A stretch of DNA of 5,404 nt from Desulfobacca acetoxidans (GCA_020723225.1 DYJG01000220.1:1-5404); one strand, 5' to 3'. Shown: positions 1-4,377, numbered from the stretch's first letter. The notes: generated from the sequence alone by a model not told the origin. Numbers and translations are program-made.

Positions 1-491
1 TCAACAAATCTATATTTGTTTAAATGAGTTTCAAATATTGTTTTTGACTGTTCCAGGATTTTCTTTTTGTTAGAACATAGATAATATTTAAAAAATAAAG
101 GACCGCTTGAAAATAAGTCCCATATATCTGATATTTTATCCCAAAGAATATCATTTACGTCTTCTTTTCTTAAAGTTTTTCCATATATACCATCCATAGT
201 TACTAATATCTTATTAATCTCATTTGCCGGGAAATTTTTCTTTGTTTCTTCAAATGTATCTGTATATTTGAAATTAAAAACATGAACATCTCTATCAATA
301 ATGTGAAGGGCATCAATTCCACCATCCATAGAACCATCGGTAATTGCATCTTCAATTTCATCGCTATTCAAATTCAATATTGATTCTAGACATAAATAAT
401 TAAAAGCGAGCCCAACTGTTTCTAATTCATAGTCATCTTTATATTTATTAACTTTCTCTCTTAACATGCTAAAAGTGCTTAAATTAGACAT
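1..491 (-). CDS. AIPR-like abortive-infection protein, N-terminal part (gene runs off left edge)
   Basis: An open frame runs leftward from ATG at 491 to the window edge with no stop, giving 163 residues of the N-terminus. The start has a good ribosome binding site, AGGGAG six bases upstream. Residues 48-62 read DAITDGSMDGGIDAL and are followed by the beta-strand VHVFNFKY (69-76), then NFPANEINKIL (86-96). The GxDGGIDA...xFK pattern resembles the PD-(D/E)XK nuclease-like N-terminal region that I associate with AIPR (abortive infection phage resistance) proteins; D60 and K75 would be core residues, with N73 where Q or E is usual. AIPR proteins are several hundred residues long, so most of this one is missing. 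The gene is strikingly AT-rich (30 G/C in the first 120 bases) and uses AGA, ATA and TTA codons, unlike its GC-rich neighbours, which suggests horizontal transfer. The family call rests on motif memory; another nuclease-like defence family is possible. Confidence 0.6.
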   Translation of the reverse strand, partial: MSNLSTFSMLREKVNKYKDDYELETVGLAFNYLCLESILNLNSDEIEDAITDGSMDGGIDALHIIDRDVHVFNFKYTDTFEETKKNFPANEINKILVTMDGIYGKTLRKEDVNDILWDKISDIWDLFSSGPLFFKYYLCSNKKKILEQSKTIFETHLNKYRFV

Positions 492-509
492 CTCTATCTC
501 CCTAAGAAC

Positions 510-528
510 CTATCCAAGTTTGGGATAG
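510..528. other. Small inverted repeat between feoA and the AIPR-like gene
   Basis: CTATCC (510-515) pairs with GGATAG (523-528) across a 7-base loop, in the 81-base gap between the feoA stop and the start of the AIPR-like gene. On the minus strand it is followed by TTCTTAGGG rather than a long T tract, so it could at best be a weak terminator for feoA. It lies about 20 bases upstream of the AIPR-like start codon and could also be an operator. Function unknown. Confidence 0.3.
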
Positions 529-543
529 TTGAGCCGGAATCGT

Positions 544-571
544 CTGACTACTGATAGCTGAAAGCTGACGG
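544..571. repeat. Heptamer array A, four CTGAnnn units
   Basis: Four consecutive 7-base units, CTGACTA, CTGATAG, CTGAAAG and CTGACGG, end one base before the feoA stop codon. The CTGA core is constant and the other three bases vary. It shares the 7-base period, though not the sequence, of other intergenic arrays in this window. Confidence 0.75.
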
Positions 572-572
572 C

Positions 573-830
573 TTATTCTCCAGAGTCCACCGGCGAAGTT
601 AAGACCTTCTGGCTGATACCCCGGCCCAGGGCCACCCGGCCGCCATTCAGGCCGACGATGATCAGGCCCCGGTTATTTTGCAGGATGTCTACTTCCTTCC
701 CCAGGTTAAGCCCCAGGGCCAGGAGCCGGGCCCGGAGCATCCGCCCCCCCTGGTAGCCGGTGATGCGCACCCGCTTACCCGGGGGCACCTGGGCCAGGGG
801 TAGGTCGTTGATTGCCAGATTAGTTGTCAT
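573..830 (-). CDS. feoA: FeoA, ferrous iron transport accessory protein
   Basis: This encodes an 85-residue SH3-like protein of the FeoA family, a small cytoplasmic partner of the FeoB ferrous iron permease. The family pattern is visible: an N-terminal L-x-x-V-PPGKRVRITGY (residues 11-26), the helix LRARLLALGLNLGKEVDIL with its RLxxLGLxxG core, and a C-terminal GGRVALGRGISQKVLT strand region. A longer frame begins further upstream, but its extra ten codons come from a heptamer repeat. I chose ATG at 830 because AAAAGGG sits five bases upstream and the resulting N-terminus fits the family. No feoB follows: the next gene is the unrelated AIPR-like gene, so the permease must lie elsewhere or be absent. 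Fur-type regulation is likely given the Fur gene upstream on the same strand, but the two are separated by 142 bases of repeats and hairpins, so cotranscription is uncertain. Confidence 0.88.
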   Translation of the reverse strand: MTTNLAINDLPLAQVPPGKRVRITGYQGGRMLRARLLALGLNLGKEVDILQNNRGLIIVGLNGGRVALGRGISQKVLTSPVDSGE

Positions 831-846
831 TGCTGCCCTTTTCATA

Positions 847-878
847 AGTTCAAAGTTCAAGGTTCAAAGTTCAAGGTT
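847..878. repeat. Heptamer array B, AGTTCAA type
   Basis: Units AGTTCAA, AGTTCAA, GGTTCAA, AGTTCAA and a partial GGTT follow each other without gaps, ending 16 bases upstream of the chosen feoA start. The array is the reverse-complement family of array D at 2178-2212, so the two form an inverted pair flanking the fur and ORF6N genes. Confidence 0.85.
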
Positions 879-885
879 GCCGTAG

Positions 886-902
886 GGTGCGTTCCACGCA
901 CC
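886..902. other. Hairpin GGTGCG-TTCCA-CGCACC
   Basis: A perfect 6-bp stem with a 5-base loop lies in the fur-feoA gap. The phrase around it (TAGGGTGCG...CGCACC) resembles a short dispersed intergenic repeat I recall from many environmental bacteria, so it may be a repeat-family member and not a locus-specific signal. There is no adjacent T tract. Confidence 0.5.
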
Positions 903-914
903 ATTTAAGACGGA

Positions 915-941
915 CGGCGGGCGGGGAAACCCGCCCTGCCG
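915..941. other. Strong GC hairpin with GAAA tetraloop between fur and feoA
   Basis: GGGCGGG (919-925) and CCCGCCC (930-936) form a perfect 7-bp stem closing a GAAA loop on the plus strand. CGGC (915-918) and GCCG (938-941) extend it by four pairs with T937 bulged. On the minus strand, the direction of fur and feoA, the second arm is followed by GTCCGTC with no T tract, so it is not a textbook terminator. It could attenuate readthrough, stabilise the fur mRNA 3' end, or be a REP-like repeat. Confidence 0.55.
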
Positions 942-972
942 GTTTGTTCTAATTTCCGGCTGAACCGGTGAC

Positions 973-1425
973 TCAGGAGCGGCCGGCCTCATCTTCCCTC
1001 TGCCTGCACGCGGGGCATAAACCTTCCACCTGGAGATGGTGGCTTTTGATCCGGTAGCCGTATTCCTTGGCCAATTGCTCCTCCAGGCAATGGAGGAAGA
1101 GGTTTTCAAACTCCTGGATTTCCCCGCAGCTTAAGCACCGCAAGTGGTTGTGATGGGAATGGCCGTAAATGTGCTCGTAATGCCAATGGCCCTGGCTGAA
1201 CTCCACCTCCCGGACCAGGCCGCAGTCGATGAACAGGGGCAAGGCCCGGTAAATGGAGGCCTTGGAGACCTTGACCCCTTTTTGCTTGAGCTGCAAATAA
1301 AGGCCGTCCACGTCGAAATGCCCGTGAATCTCAAAGATTTCCCGGAGAATGCGCTCCCGCTCCGGAGTGCGGCGCAATTCCCGCAGACGGATATAATCCT
1401 GGAATACCTGTAATTCCGACTTCAT
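973..1425 (-). CDS. fur: Fur-family ferric uptake regulator
   Basis: This 150-residue protein has the two-domain Fur architecture. The N-terminal winged helix (about 10-80) includes RRTPERERILREIFE and the recognition helix region VSKASIYRALPLFIDCGLV (53-71). The C-terminal dimerisation domain carries HYEHIYGHSHHNHLRC (82-97). Structural zinc cysteines are C97/C100 and C136/C139. The metal-sensing stretch HHNH (91-94) is the usual Fur HHDH with Asp replaced by Asn; the upstream Glu (E84) and E105 are retained. This pattern suits Fur better than PerR, which lacks the HHDH block; Zur or another metal specificity cannot be excluded. The protein would repress iron uptake genes, with feoA the nearest candidate. 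A perfect TTGACA and a Fur-box-like sequence lie directly upstream, suggesting autoregulation. The ribosome binding site is weak, so the ATG at 1425 is chosen on family length. Confidence 0.85.
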   Translation of the reverse strand: MKSELQVFQDYIRLRELRRTPERERILREIFEIHGHFDVDGLYLQLKQKGVKVSKASIYRALPLFIDCGLVREVEFSQGHWHYEHIYGHSHHNHLRCLSCGEIQEFENLFLHCLEEQLAKEYGYRIKSHHLQVEGLCPACRQREDEAGRS

Positions 1426-1438
1426 GGCCGTTATTTTT

Positions 1439-1483
1439 ATTGAGATTCATTCGCTATAGTACTTTAATTCCGCAGCATGTCAA
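1439..1483 (-). promoter_or_regulatory. Candidate fur promoter with Fur-box-like site
   Basis: Reading leftward, TTGACA (plus-strand positions 1478-1483) matches the -35 consensus exactly. TACTAT (1456-1461) follows after 16 bases as a four-of-six -10. Just downstream, plus-strand 1439-1454 reads ATTGAGATTCATTCGC, which matches 11 of 16 positions of the Fur-box core AATGATAATCATTATC. Its position between the -10 and the start codon fits repression of fur by its own product. Start site and binding are inferred. Confidence 0.5.
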
Positions 1484-1514
1484 GGAATATTCTTTATATG
1501 ACAAGGAATCCTTG
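1477..1514. promoter_or_regulatory. Paired CAAGGAAT sites with 13-bp palindrome in the divergent fur/ORF6N region
   Basis: ATGTCAAGGAAT (1477-1488) and ATGACAAGGAAT (1498-1509) are near-identical direct repeats 21 bases apart, about two helical turns. The second extends into the perfect palindrome CAAGGA-A-TCCTTG (1502-1514); the first contains GAATATTC. The first copy overlaps the candidate fur -35. The arrangement is what a dimeric repressor or activator acting in a divergent intergenic region would use. The cognate regulator is unknown. Confidence 0.45.
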
Positions 1515-1532
1515 GTAAAAGTGGAGGGAAGG

Positions 1533-1553
1533 CAGTAGCCAGTTACCAGTTAA
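1533..1553. repeat. Heptamer array C, CAGTnnn units
   Basis: Three units, CAGTAGC, CAGTTAC and CAGTTAA, are tandem just upstream of the ORF6N gene. This is short and could be chance alone, but it shares the 7-base period with the other intergenic arrays. Confidence 0.55.
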
Positions 1554-1589
1554 TTAGCAATGACCACAAAAATCCGAGGATGCCGGGTT

Positions 1590-2177
1590 ATGGCAATTGA
1601 GAAGTCCTTGGTGCCGGTAGAGCGAATCGAGGGGGCTATCCTCTTGATTCGAGGCGAAAAGGTCATGCTGGATGCGGACCTGGCGGCTCTTTATGGAGTG
1701 GAAACCAGGGTGCTGGTCCAGGCCGTCAAACGCAATGCCGACCGGTTTCCCCCGGACTTTATGTTTCAACTCACTAAAGAGGAAGTTAACCTTTTGAGGT
1801 CACAATTTGTGACCTCAAAATCTGAAAGCCGCATAAATAAAGAGAAATCTGGAATCTTGAAATCACAAATTGTGATTTCAAGTTGGGGTGGCAGACGCCG
1901 GTCTTTCCCTCATGCCTTCACTGAGCAAGGCGTTGCCATGCTATCCAGTGTGCTTAATTCACCGCGAGCCATTGCGGTGAACATCGAGATCATGCGGGCC
2001 TTTATCAGACTGCGCCGGATGCTGGCTTCTCATACGGACCTGGCCCGCAAGCTGGAAGCCCTGGAAAAGAAGTATGATGCCCAGTTCAAGGTGGTCTTCG
2101 ACGCCATCCGCAAGCTCATGGCACCGCCGGAGCCCAAGCGCCGGCGCATCGGGTTTCATGCGAAGGAAGGCGAATAA
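1590..2177 (+). CDS. ORF6N-domain (phage antirepressor-like) DNA-binding protein
   Basis: A 195-residue protein of the ORF6N family, related in role to KilA-N/antirepressor proteins of phages and mobile elements. The family core is visible: [30 protein letters not shown], then [21 protein letters not shown], then [37 protein letters not shown], followed by a helical, probably coiled-coil tail (about 150-185) and a basic end PKRRR. A longer frame starts at 1560, but that ATG has no ribosome binding site and falls at the edge of a heptamer array. ATG at 1590 has GAGG ten bases upstream and gives the usual family N-terminus. Between the two conserved blocks sits LRSQFVTS (69-76), a 13-residue linker and LKSQIVIS (90-97): an in-frame near-duplication encoded by two large palindromes. 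Homologues I recall have one SQ-x-x-TS block here. The role in the host is unknown; it may be a domesticated phage gene. Confidence 0.85.
   Translation: MAIEKSLVPVERIEGAILLIRGEKVMLDADLAALYGVETRVLVQAVKRNADRFPPDFMFQLTKEEVNLLRSQFVTSKSESRINKEKSGILKSQIVISSWGGRRRSFPHAFTEQGVAMLSSVLNSPRAIAVNIEIMRAFIRLRRMLASHTDLARKLEALEKKYDAQFKVVFDAIRKLMAPPEPKRRRIGFHAKEGE
1792..1820. repeat. Perfect 29-bp palindrome inside the ORF6N gene (P1)
   Basis: The left arm TTTTGAGGTCACAA and its exact reverse complement flank a single central T at 1806: 14 paired positions, no mismatch. As RNA it would form a 12-bp stem with a 5-base loop. It encodes [10 protein letters not shown]. The core TCACAA-n-TTGTGA is shared with the second palindrome 63 bases downstream, in the same codon phase. 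Confidence 0.95.
1856..1882. repeat. Perfect 27-bp palindrome inside the ORF6N gene (P2)
   Basis: The left arm CTTGAAATCACAA and its exact reverse complement flank a single central A at 1869: 13 paired positions, no mismatch. It encodes LKSQIVIS plus flanking bases. Compared with P1, the arms differ at three positions, each compensated on the other arm. Confidence 0.95.
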
Positions 2178-2212
2178 CCTTGAACCTTGAACTTCGAACC
2201 TTGAACTTCTAA
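2178..2212. repeat. Heptamer array D, CCTTGAA type
   Basis: CCTTGAA, CCTTGAA, CTTCGAA, CCTTGAA and CTTCTAA begin on the base right after the ORF6N stop codon and fill most of the 49-base gap before RNase III. The unit is the reverse complement of array B at 847-878. Confidence 0.85.
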
Positions 2213-2226
2213 AGTTAGAGAGAAAA

Positions 2227-2994
2227 GTGGAGGAGCGACAAGACATCAACCAACCCGCCCCGGACCTCCCCCCGGAGCGTCAGAAGGAACTTCGGGCCCT
2301 GGCCCGGAGATTGGGGCATCGTTTTAAGGACCTCTGTCTCCTGGAGCAGGCCCTGCGCCACTCCTCCTATGCCCACGAGCGGCCGGAGACCGGCCCCAGC
2401 AACGAGCAGTTGGAGTTTCTGGGGGACGCGGTCCTGGCTTTGGCCATCAGCGACCTGCTCCTGGCCTCTTTCCCCCACAGCTCCGAGGGGGAACTCTCCC
2501 GCAGCCGCGCGGCCCTGGTGAACGCCCGGCAGTTGGCGGCGCTGGCCCGGCAACTGGACCTGGGCTCCCATCTGCTTTTGGGCCGGGGGGAGGAAAGCCA
2601 GGCGGGCCGGGAAAAGCCGTCGTTGTTGGCCGACGCCCTGGAAGCGGTCCTGGCGGCCTGCTTCCTGGACGGGGGTCTGAAGGCCGCGCAAAAGGTCGTC
2701 CGGAACTGGTTCGGACCGCTGCTGGAAACCAAAGCCCGCCTCCCCTGGCAGGACTTTAAGACCGCGCTCCAGGAGTTCACCCAAGCCCGTTTTAAACTCT
2801 CCCCCGCCTACCACCTCCTGGAGGAAAGCGGCCCCAGCCACCACCGGCGCTTCCGGGTGGAAGTGCGGCTGGGCCCCGAACCCCTGGCCCAGGGCGAAGG
2901 CCCCAGCAAGAAGCAGGCGGCCCAAGCGGCCGCCCGGTTGGCCCTGGAAAGGCTGGAGGGGGAGGAGGGGGAGCCAGTAATAAGTAATAAGTAA
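2227..2994 (+). CDS. rnc: Ribonuclease III
   Basis: A 255-residue RNase III, the double-strand-specific endoribonuclease that processes rRNA precursors and structured mRNAs. The catalytic domain (about 20-165) has HSSY (45-48) and the signature NEQLEFLGDAVL (59-70). E60, E63, D67, D136 and E139 correspond to the E. coli acidic active-site residues, the last two in LLADALEAVL. The double-stranded RNA-binding domain (about 176-245) starts DFKTALQEF and ends with GPSKKQAAQAAARLALERL. The start is GTG at 2227, chosen because no better start keeps the N-terminal helix; AGAGAG upstream is a weak ribosome binding site. The protein is somewhat longer than E. coli RNase III, with a proline-rich leader of about 20 residues and a short acidic tail. 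Its last codons, VISNK, are encoded by heptamer repeats. The usual neighbours era, acpP and fabF are not in the window. Confidence 0.96.
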   Translation: MEERQDINQPAPDLPPERQKELRALARRLGHRFKDLCLLEQALRHSSYAHERPETGPSNEQLEFLGDAVLALAISDLLLASFPHSSEGELSRSRAALVNARQLAALARQLDLGSHLLLGRGEESQAGREKPSLLADALEAVLAACFLDGGLKAAQKVVRNWFGPLLETKARLPWQDFKTALQEFTQARFKLSPAYHLLEESGPSHHRRFRVEVRLGPEPLAQGEGPSKKQAAQAAARLALERLEGEEGEPVISNK

Positions 2995-3067
2995 TAAGTG
3001 GTCAGTGGTCAGGTGTCAGTAATCAGTTTTTCCCTGACCCCTGACCCCTGACCCCTGGCCCCTGATC
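2977..3067. repeat. Heptamer array E, 13 units in constant 7-base register
   Basis: GTAATAA x3, GTGGTCA x2, GGTGTCA, GTAATCA, GTTTTTC, CCTGACC x3, CCTGGCC and CCTGATC follow without a break in register. The array starts within the last codons of rnc and ends two bases before the stop codon of the convergent rubrerythrin-like gene. It changes unit sequence along its length but not period. The three TAATAA units fall in all three plus-strand frames, the third supplying the rnc stop followed by a second TAA. Confidence 0.9.
3000..3053. terminator. Long hairpin between convergent rnc and rubrerythrin-like gene
   Basis: Positions 3000-3019 pair with 3034-3053 at 18 of 20 positions; the mismatches are 3006/3047 and 3014/3039. 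The loop is 14 bases. It lies between two convergent genes, where a bidirectional terminator is expected. It lacks a proper T tract on the plus strand and has only a T-rich stretch on the minus strand, so transcript-end protection is an alternative. The arms consist of array E heptamers. Confidence 0.5.
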
Positions 3068-3068
3068 C

Positions 3069-3596
3069 CTACCTTTGCGCCTCCGACAGGGCGATGTGGT
3101 ACGTCTCCACCTCCGTCAGCGCCGAAAACACTTCTATCACCCGGTCTTCCGTGGCTTCTTTGGCTGATTGGCTGTAGAAGGCCACGGCTCGCTGCTCCCG
3201 TTCGTGGGCCGCCGCGAAGTTGGCCTTGGGGTCCTTCAGGCAGGCCTTGTCATCGGGCTTGATCTCCGGTTTGGGCACCTTGAGGATCTTGCAGATAAGG
3301 GAGGCGTGCTCGGCCTCCGTTCGGGACAAGGCTTTAAACATGGCCTGGGAAAAAGCGTCCGGCGCGCAGTTGGACGCACACATATAAAACGCGGCGTTTT
3401 TCACCTCCAGGTCCAGGGCCTTTTCCAGGTTTTCCCGGGACTTGGCGCTGAGATTGGGGACCGTGTTCCGGTCCACGTATTCCTCCGCGGGCTGCATGTA
3501 TCTTTCGGGTGCGCCGCAGAAGGGGCAGAAGCTGGGCGGCTCGCTGCCGAGATAGGGGTCGCCGCAGATGCGGCAACGGAAAAGTTTCAGTCCCAT
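3069..3596 (-). CDS. Rubrerythrin-like protein with N-terminal rubredoxin domain
   Basis: A 175-residue cytoplasmic protein with rubredoxin-type cysteines first (C8-x2-C11 and C24-x2-C27, an Fe(SCys)4 or zinc-ribbon site) and a ferritin-like four-helix domain after (about 50-173). The helix pairs carry E64, E94-x2-H97, E134 and E164-x2-H167, the repeated pattern of a non-haem diiron site. The domain order is opposite to classical rubrerythrin, as in 'reverse rubrerythrins', which reduce hydrogen peroxide. The second cysteine pair is in FCPFCGAP. Start ATG at 3596 is supported by AAGGA seven bases upstream. It lies 134 bases downstream of the classical rubrerythrin on the same strand, past a large hairpin, so it may be a separate transcript or a low-level extension of the perR operon. 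A peroxidase role is inferred from the family; the electron donor is not shown, though the desulforedoxin nearby is a candidate. Confidence 0.85.
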   Translation of the reverse strand: MGLKLFRCRICGDPYLGSEPPSFCPFCGAPERYMQPAEEYVDRNTVPNLSAKSRENLEKALDLEVKNAAFYMCASNCAPDAFSQAMFKALSRTEAEHASLICKILKVPKPEIKPDDKACLKDPKANFAAAHEREQRAVAFYSQSAKEATEDRVIEVFSALTEVETYHIALSEAQR

Positions 3597-3645
3597 TTTT
3601 AATTCCTTTTTGTTTGAAGTGGTCCGTGATTAGTGTGGAAAGGTT

Positions 3646-3719
3646 AAAAGGGGAAAAGGGAAAACAGGAATCAACCCCGCAGTCTTATCCCTCTTCCCCT
3701 TTTTCCCTTTTCCCCTTTT
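3646..3719 (-). terminator. 19-bp perfect purine/pyrimidine inverted repeat after rubrerythrin
   Basis: Positions 3646-3664, AAAAGGGGAAAAGGGAAAA, are exactly complementary to 3701-3719, with 36 bases between. It starts 11 bases beyond the rubrerythrin stop and fills most of the gap before the next gene. On the minus strand the second arm itself ends in TTTT, followed by AACCTTTCC. Arm 3651-3664 is two GGGAAAA heptamers, so it also belongs to the 7-base repeat pattern. It is likely a terminator or a transcript-stabilising hairpin; the long loop makes efficient termination doubtful. Confidence 0.5.
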
Positions 3720-3730
3720 GCCCCCTTAAC

Positions 3731-4225
3731 TTAATCAACCTTCTCAAAAAACTTCTTCACCGCGTTGCATACCGGACATTTCTCCGGCGGCTCCCCCTCC
3801 ACGGTATGGCCGCAGATGGAGCAGACGTACATCTCCACCATGGCTTTGTCCGCCAGGTTTTTCAGGGCCTTCTGGAAGAGGGCGGCGTGGGTCTTTTCCA
3901 CTTCGTTAGCGAAGTTGAAGGTGCGTTCCGCCTCCTTGTCGCCCTCGGCTTGGGAGCCGGCGATCATCCGGGGATACATCTCCCGGAACTCACCAGTCTC
4001 ACCGTCGATGGCCTCCTGGAGGTTTTCCGCGGTGGACCTGACGCCTTTCAAGACCTTGAGATGGTTATGGGCGTGGACCGTCTCCGCGGCGGCTGCGGCC
4101 CTGAAGAGCCGGGCGATCTGGGCGTAGCCCTCTTCTTCCGCTTTTTTGGCAAAGGCCAGATAACGCCGGTTGGCCTGGGATTCCCCGGCAAAAGCTTCTT
4201 TGAGATCTTCCGCTGTCTTTCCCAT
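3731..4225 (-). CDS. rbr: Rubrerythrin (classical order), peroxide reductase
   Basis: A 164-residue rubrerythrin, a cytoplasmic NAD(P)H-linked peroxidase that protects anaerobes from hydrogen peroxide. The ferritin-like domain comes first. Visible diiron ligand motifs are E15 in AGESQANRRY, E48-x2-H51, E76 and E79 in DGETGEF, and E110-x2-H113. The C-terminal rubredoxin domain has C135-x2-C138 and C150-x2-C153, in MYVCSICGHTVEGEPPEKCPVC. Length is slightly under the 190 or so of the Desulfovibrio protein, with all metal sites present. ATG at 4225 has AGGAG six bases upstream. It is third in the perR-desulforedoxin-rbr operon, 23 bases after the desulforedoxin stop, matching the perR/rubrerythrin linkage known from Desulfovibrio. 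PerR control is therefore expected. Confidence 0.95.
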   Translation of the reverse strand: MGKTAEDLKEAFAGESQANRRYLAFAKKAEEEGYAQIARLFRAAAAAETVHAHNHLKVLKGVRSTAENLQEAIDGETGEFREMYPRMIAGSQAEGDKEAERTFNFANEVEKTHAALFQKALKNLADKAMVEMYVCSICGHTVEGEPPEKCPVCNAVKKFFEKVD

Positions 4226-4248
4226 ATGCTTCTCCTTTCTTAAGTCGG

Positions 4249-4377
4249 CTATTGATTTCCTTCAGTCAGTTTCATCGGCACGCCGCAGCAGACCAAAGCG
4301 CCGCCGCCGGCTTCCAAGACCTTCACTTTGTTGCCGCAAATCTTGCAGACATAAGTCTGCCCTACTGCTGTAGCCAT
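4249..4377 (-). CDS. Desulforedoxin (42 aa), small Fe(SCys)4 protein
   Basis: A short gene of 42 residues in the style of desulforedoxin, or the N-terminal domain of desulfoferrodoxin. The four iron ligands are C11-x2-C14 and the adjacent pair C30-C31, in [18 protein letters not shown] and [10 protein letters not shown]. The CC pair followed by G-x-PM is diagnostic. The desulfoferrodoxin superoxide reductase domain is absent: the stop is at 4249 and rbr begins 23 bases later, so this is the stand-alone form. The ATG at 4377 abuts the perR stop (TAAATG), and GGAGG inside the perR 3' end serves as its ribosome binding site, indicating translational coupling. It probably carries electrons to the adjacent rubrerythrin, replacing the rubredoxin-like gene found in the comparable Desulfovibrio operon. 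That role is inferred. Confidence 0.92.
   Translation of the reverse strand: MATAVGQTYVCKICGNKVKVLEAGGGALVCCGVPMKLTEGNQ

Noticed and set aside
831..860. Ten-codon N-terminal extension of feoA starting at 860
   Set aside because: The extra codons derive partly from the heptamer array and lack a ribosome binding site, whereas ATG at 830 has AAAAGGG at good spacing and fits the family length.
864..1109. Minus-strand 81-residue frame overlapping fur and the fur-feoA gap
   Set aside because: It overlaps the fur coding region in another frame and continues through hairpins; the translation is low-complexity with no family pattern and no ribosome binding site.
1560..1589. Upstream ATG at 1560 as the ORF6N start
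   Set aside because: It has no ribosome binding site and lies at the end of a heptamer array; the family N-terminus begins near the ATG at 1590.
1796..1882. CRP/FNR binding sites from the TGTGA/TCACA motifs in the ORF6N palindromes
   Set aside because: The half-sites are everted (TCACA then TGTGA) with very short spacing, not TGTGA-N6-TCACA, and they lie deep inside a coding region.
2215..2925. Minus-strand 236-residue frame antisense to rnc
   Set aside because: It is an antisense shadow of the GC-rich, strongly conserved RNase III gene, with Gln/Gly/Leu-rich composition and no recognisable domain.
2977..3067. CRISPR array
   Set aside because: The units are only 7 bases, contiguous and without spacers, and no cas genes are present.
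3509..4243. Plus-strand 244-residue frame across both rubrerythrin genes
   Set aside because: It is antisense to two well-supported genes and passes through the intergenic inverted repeat; no domain is visible.
4170..4373. Plus-strand 67-residue frame over the desulforedoxin gene
   Set aside because: It is antisense to a gene with all four diagnostic cysteines and two strong ribosome binding sites; its Arg/Ser-rich product matches nothing.
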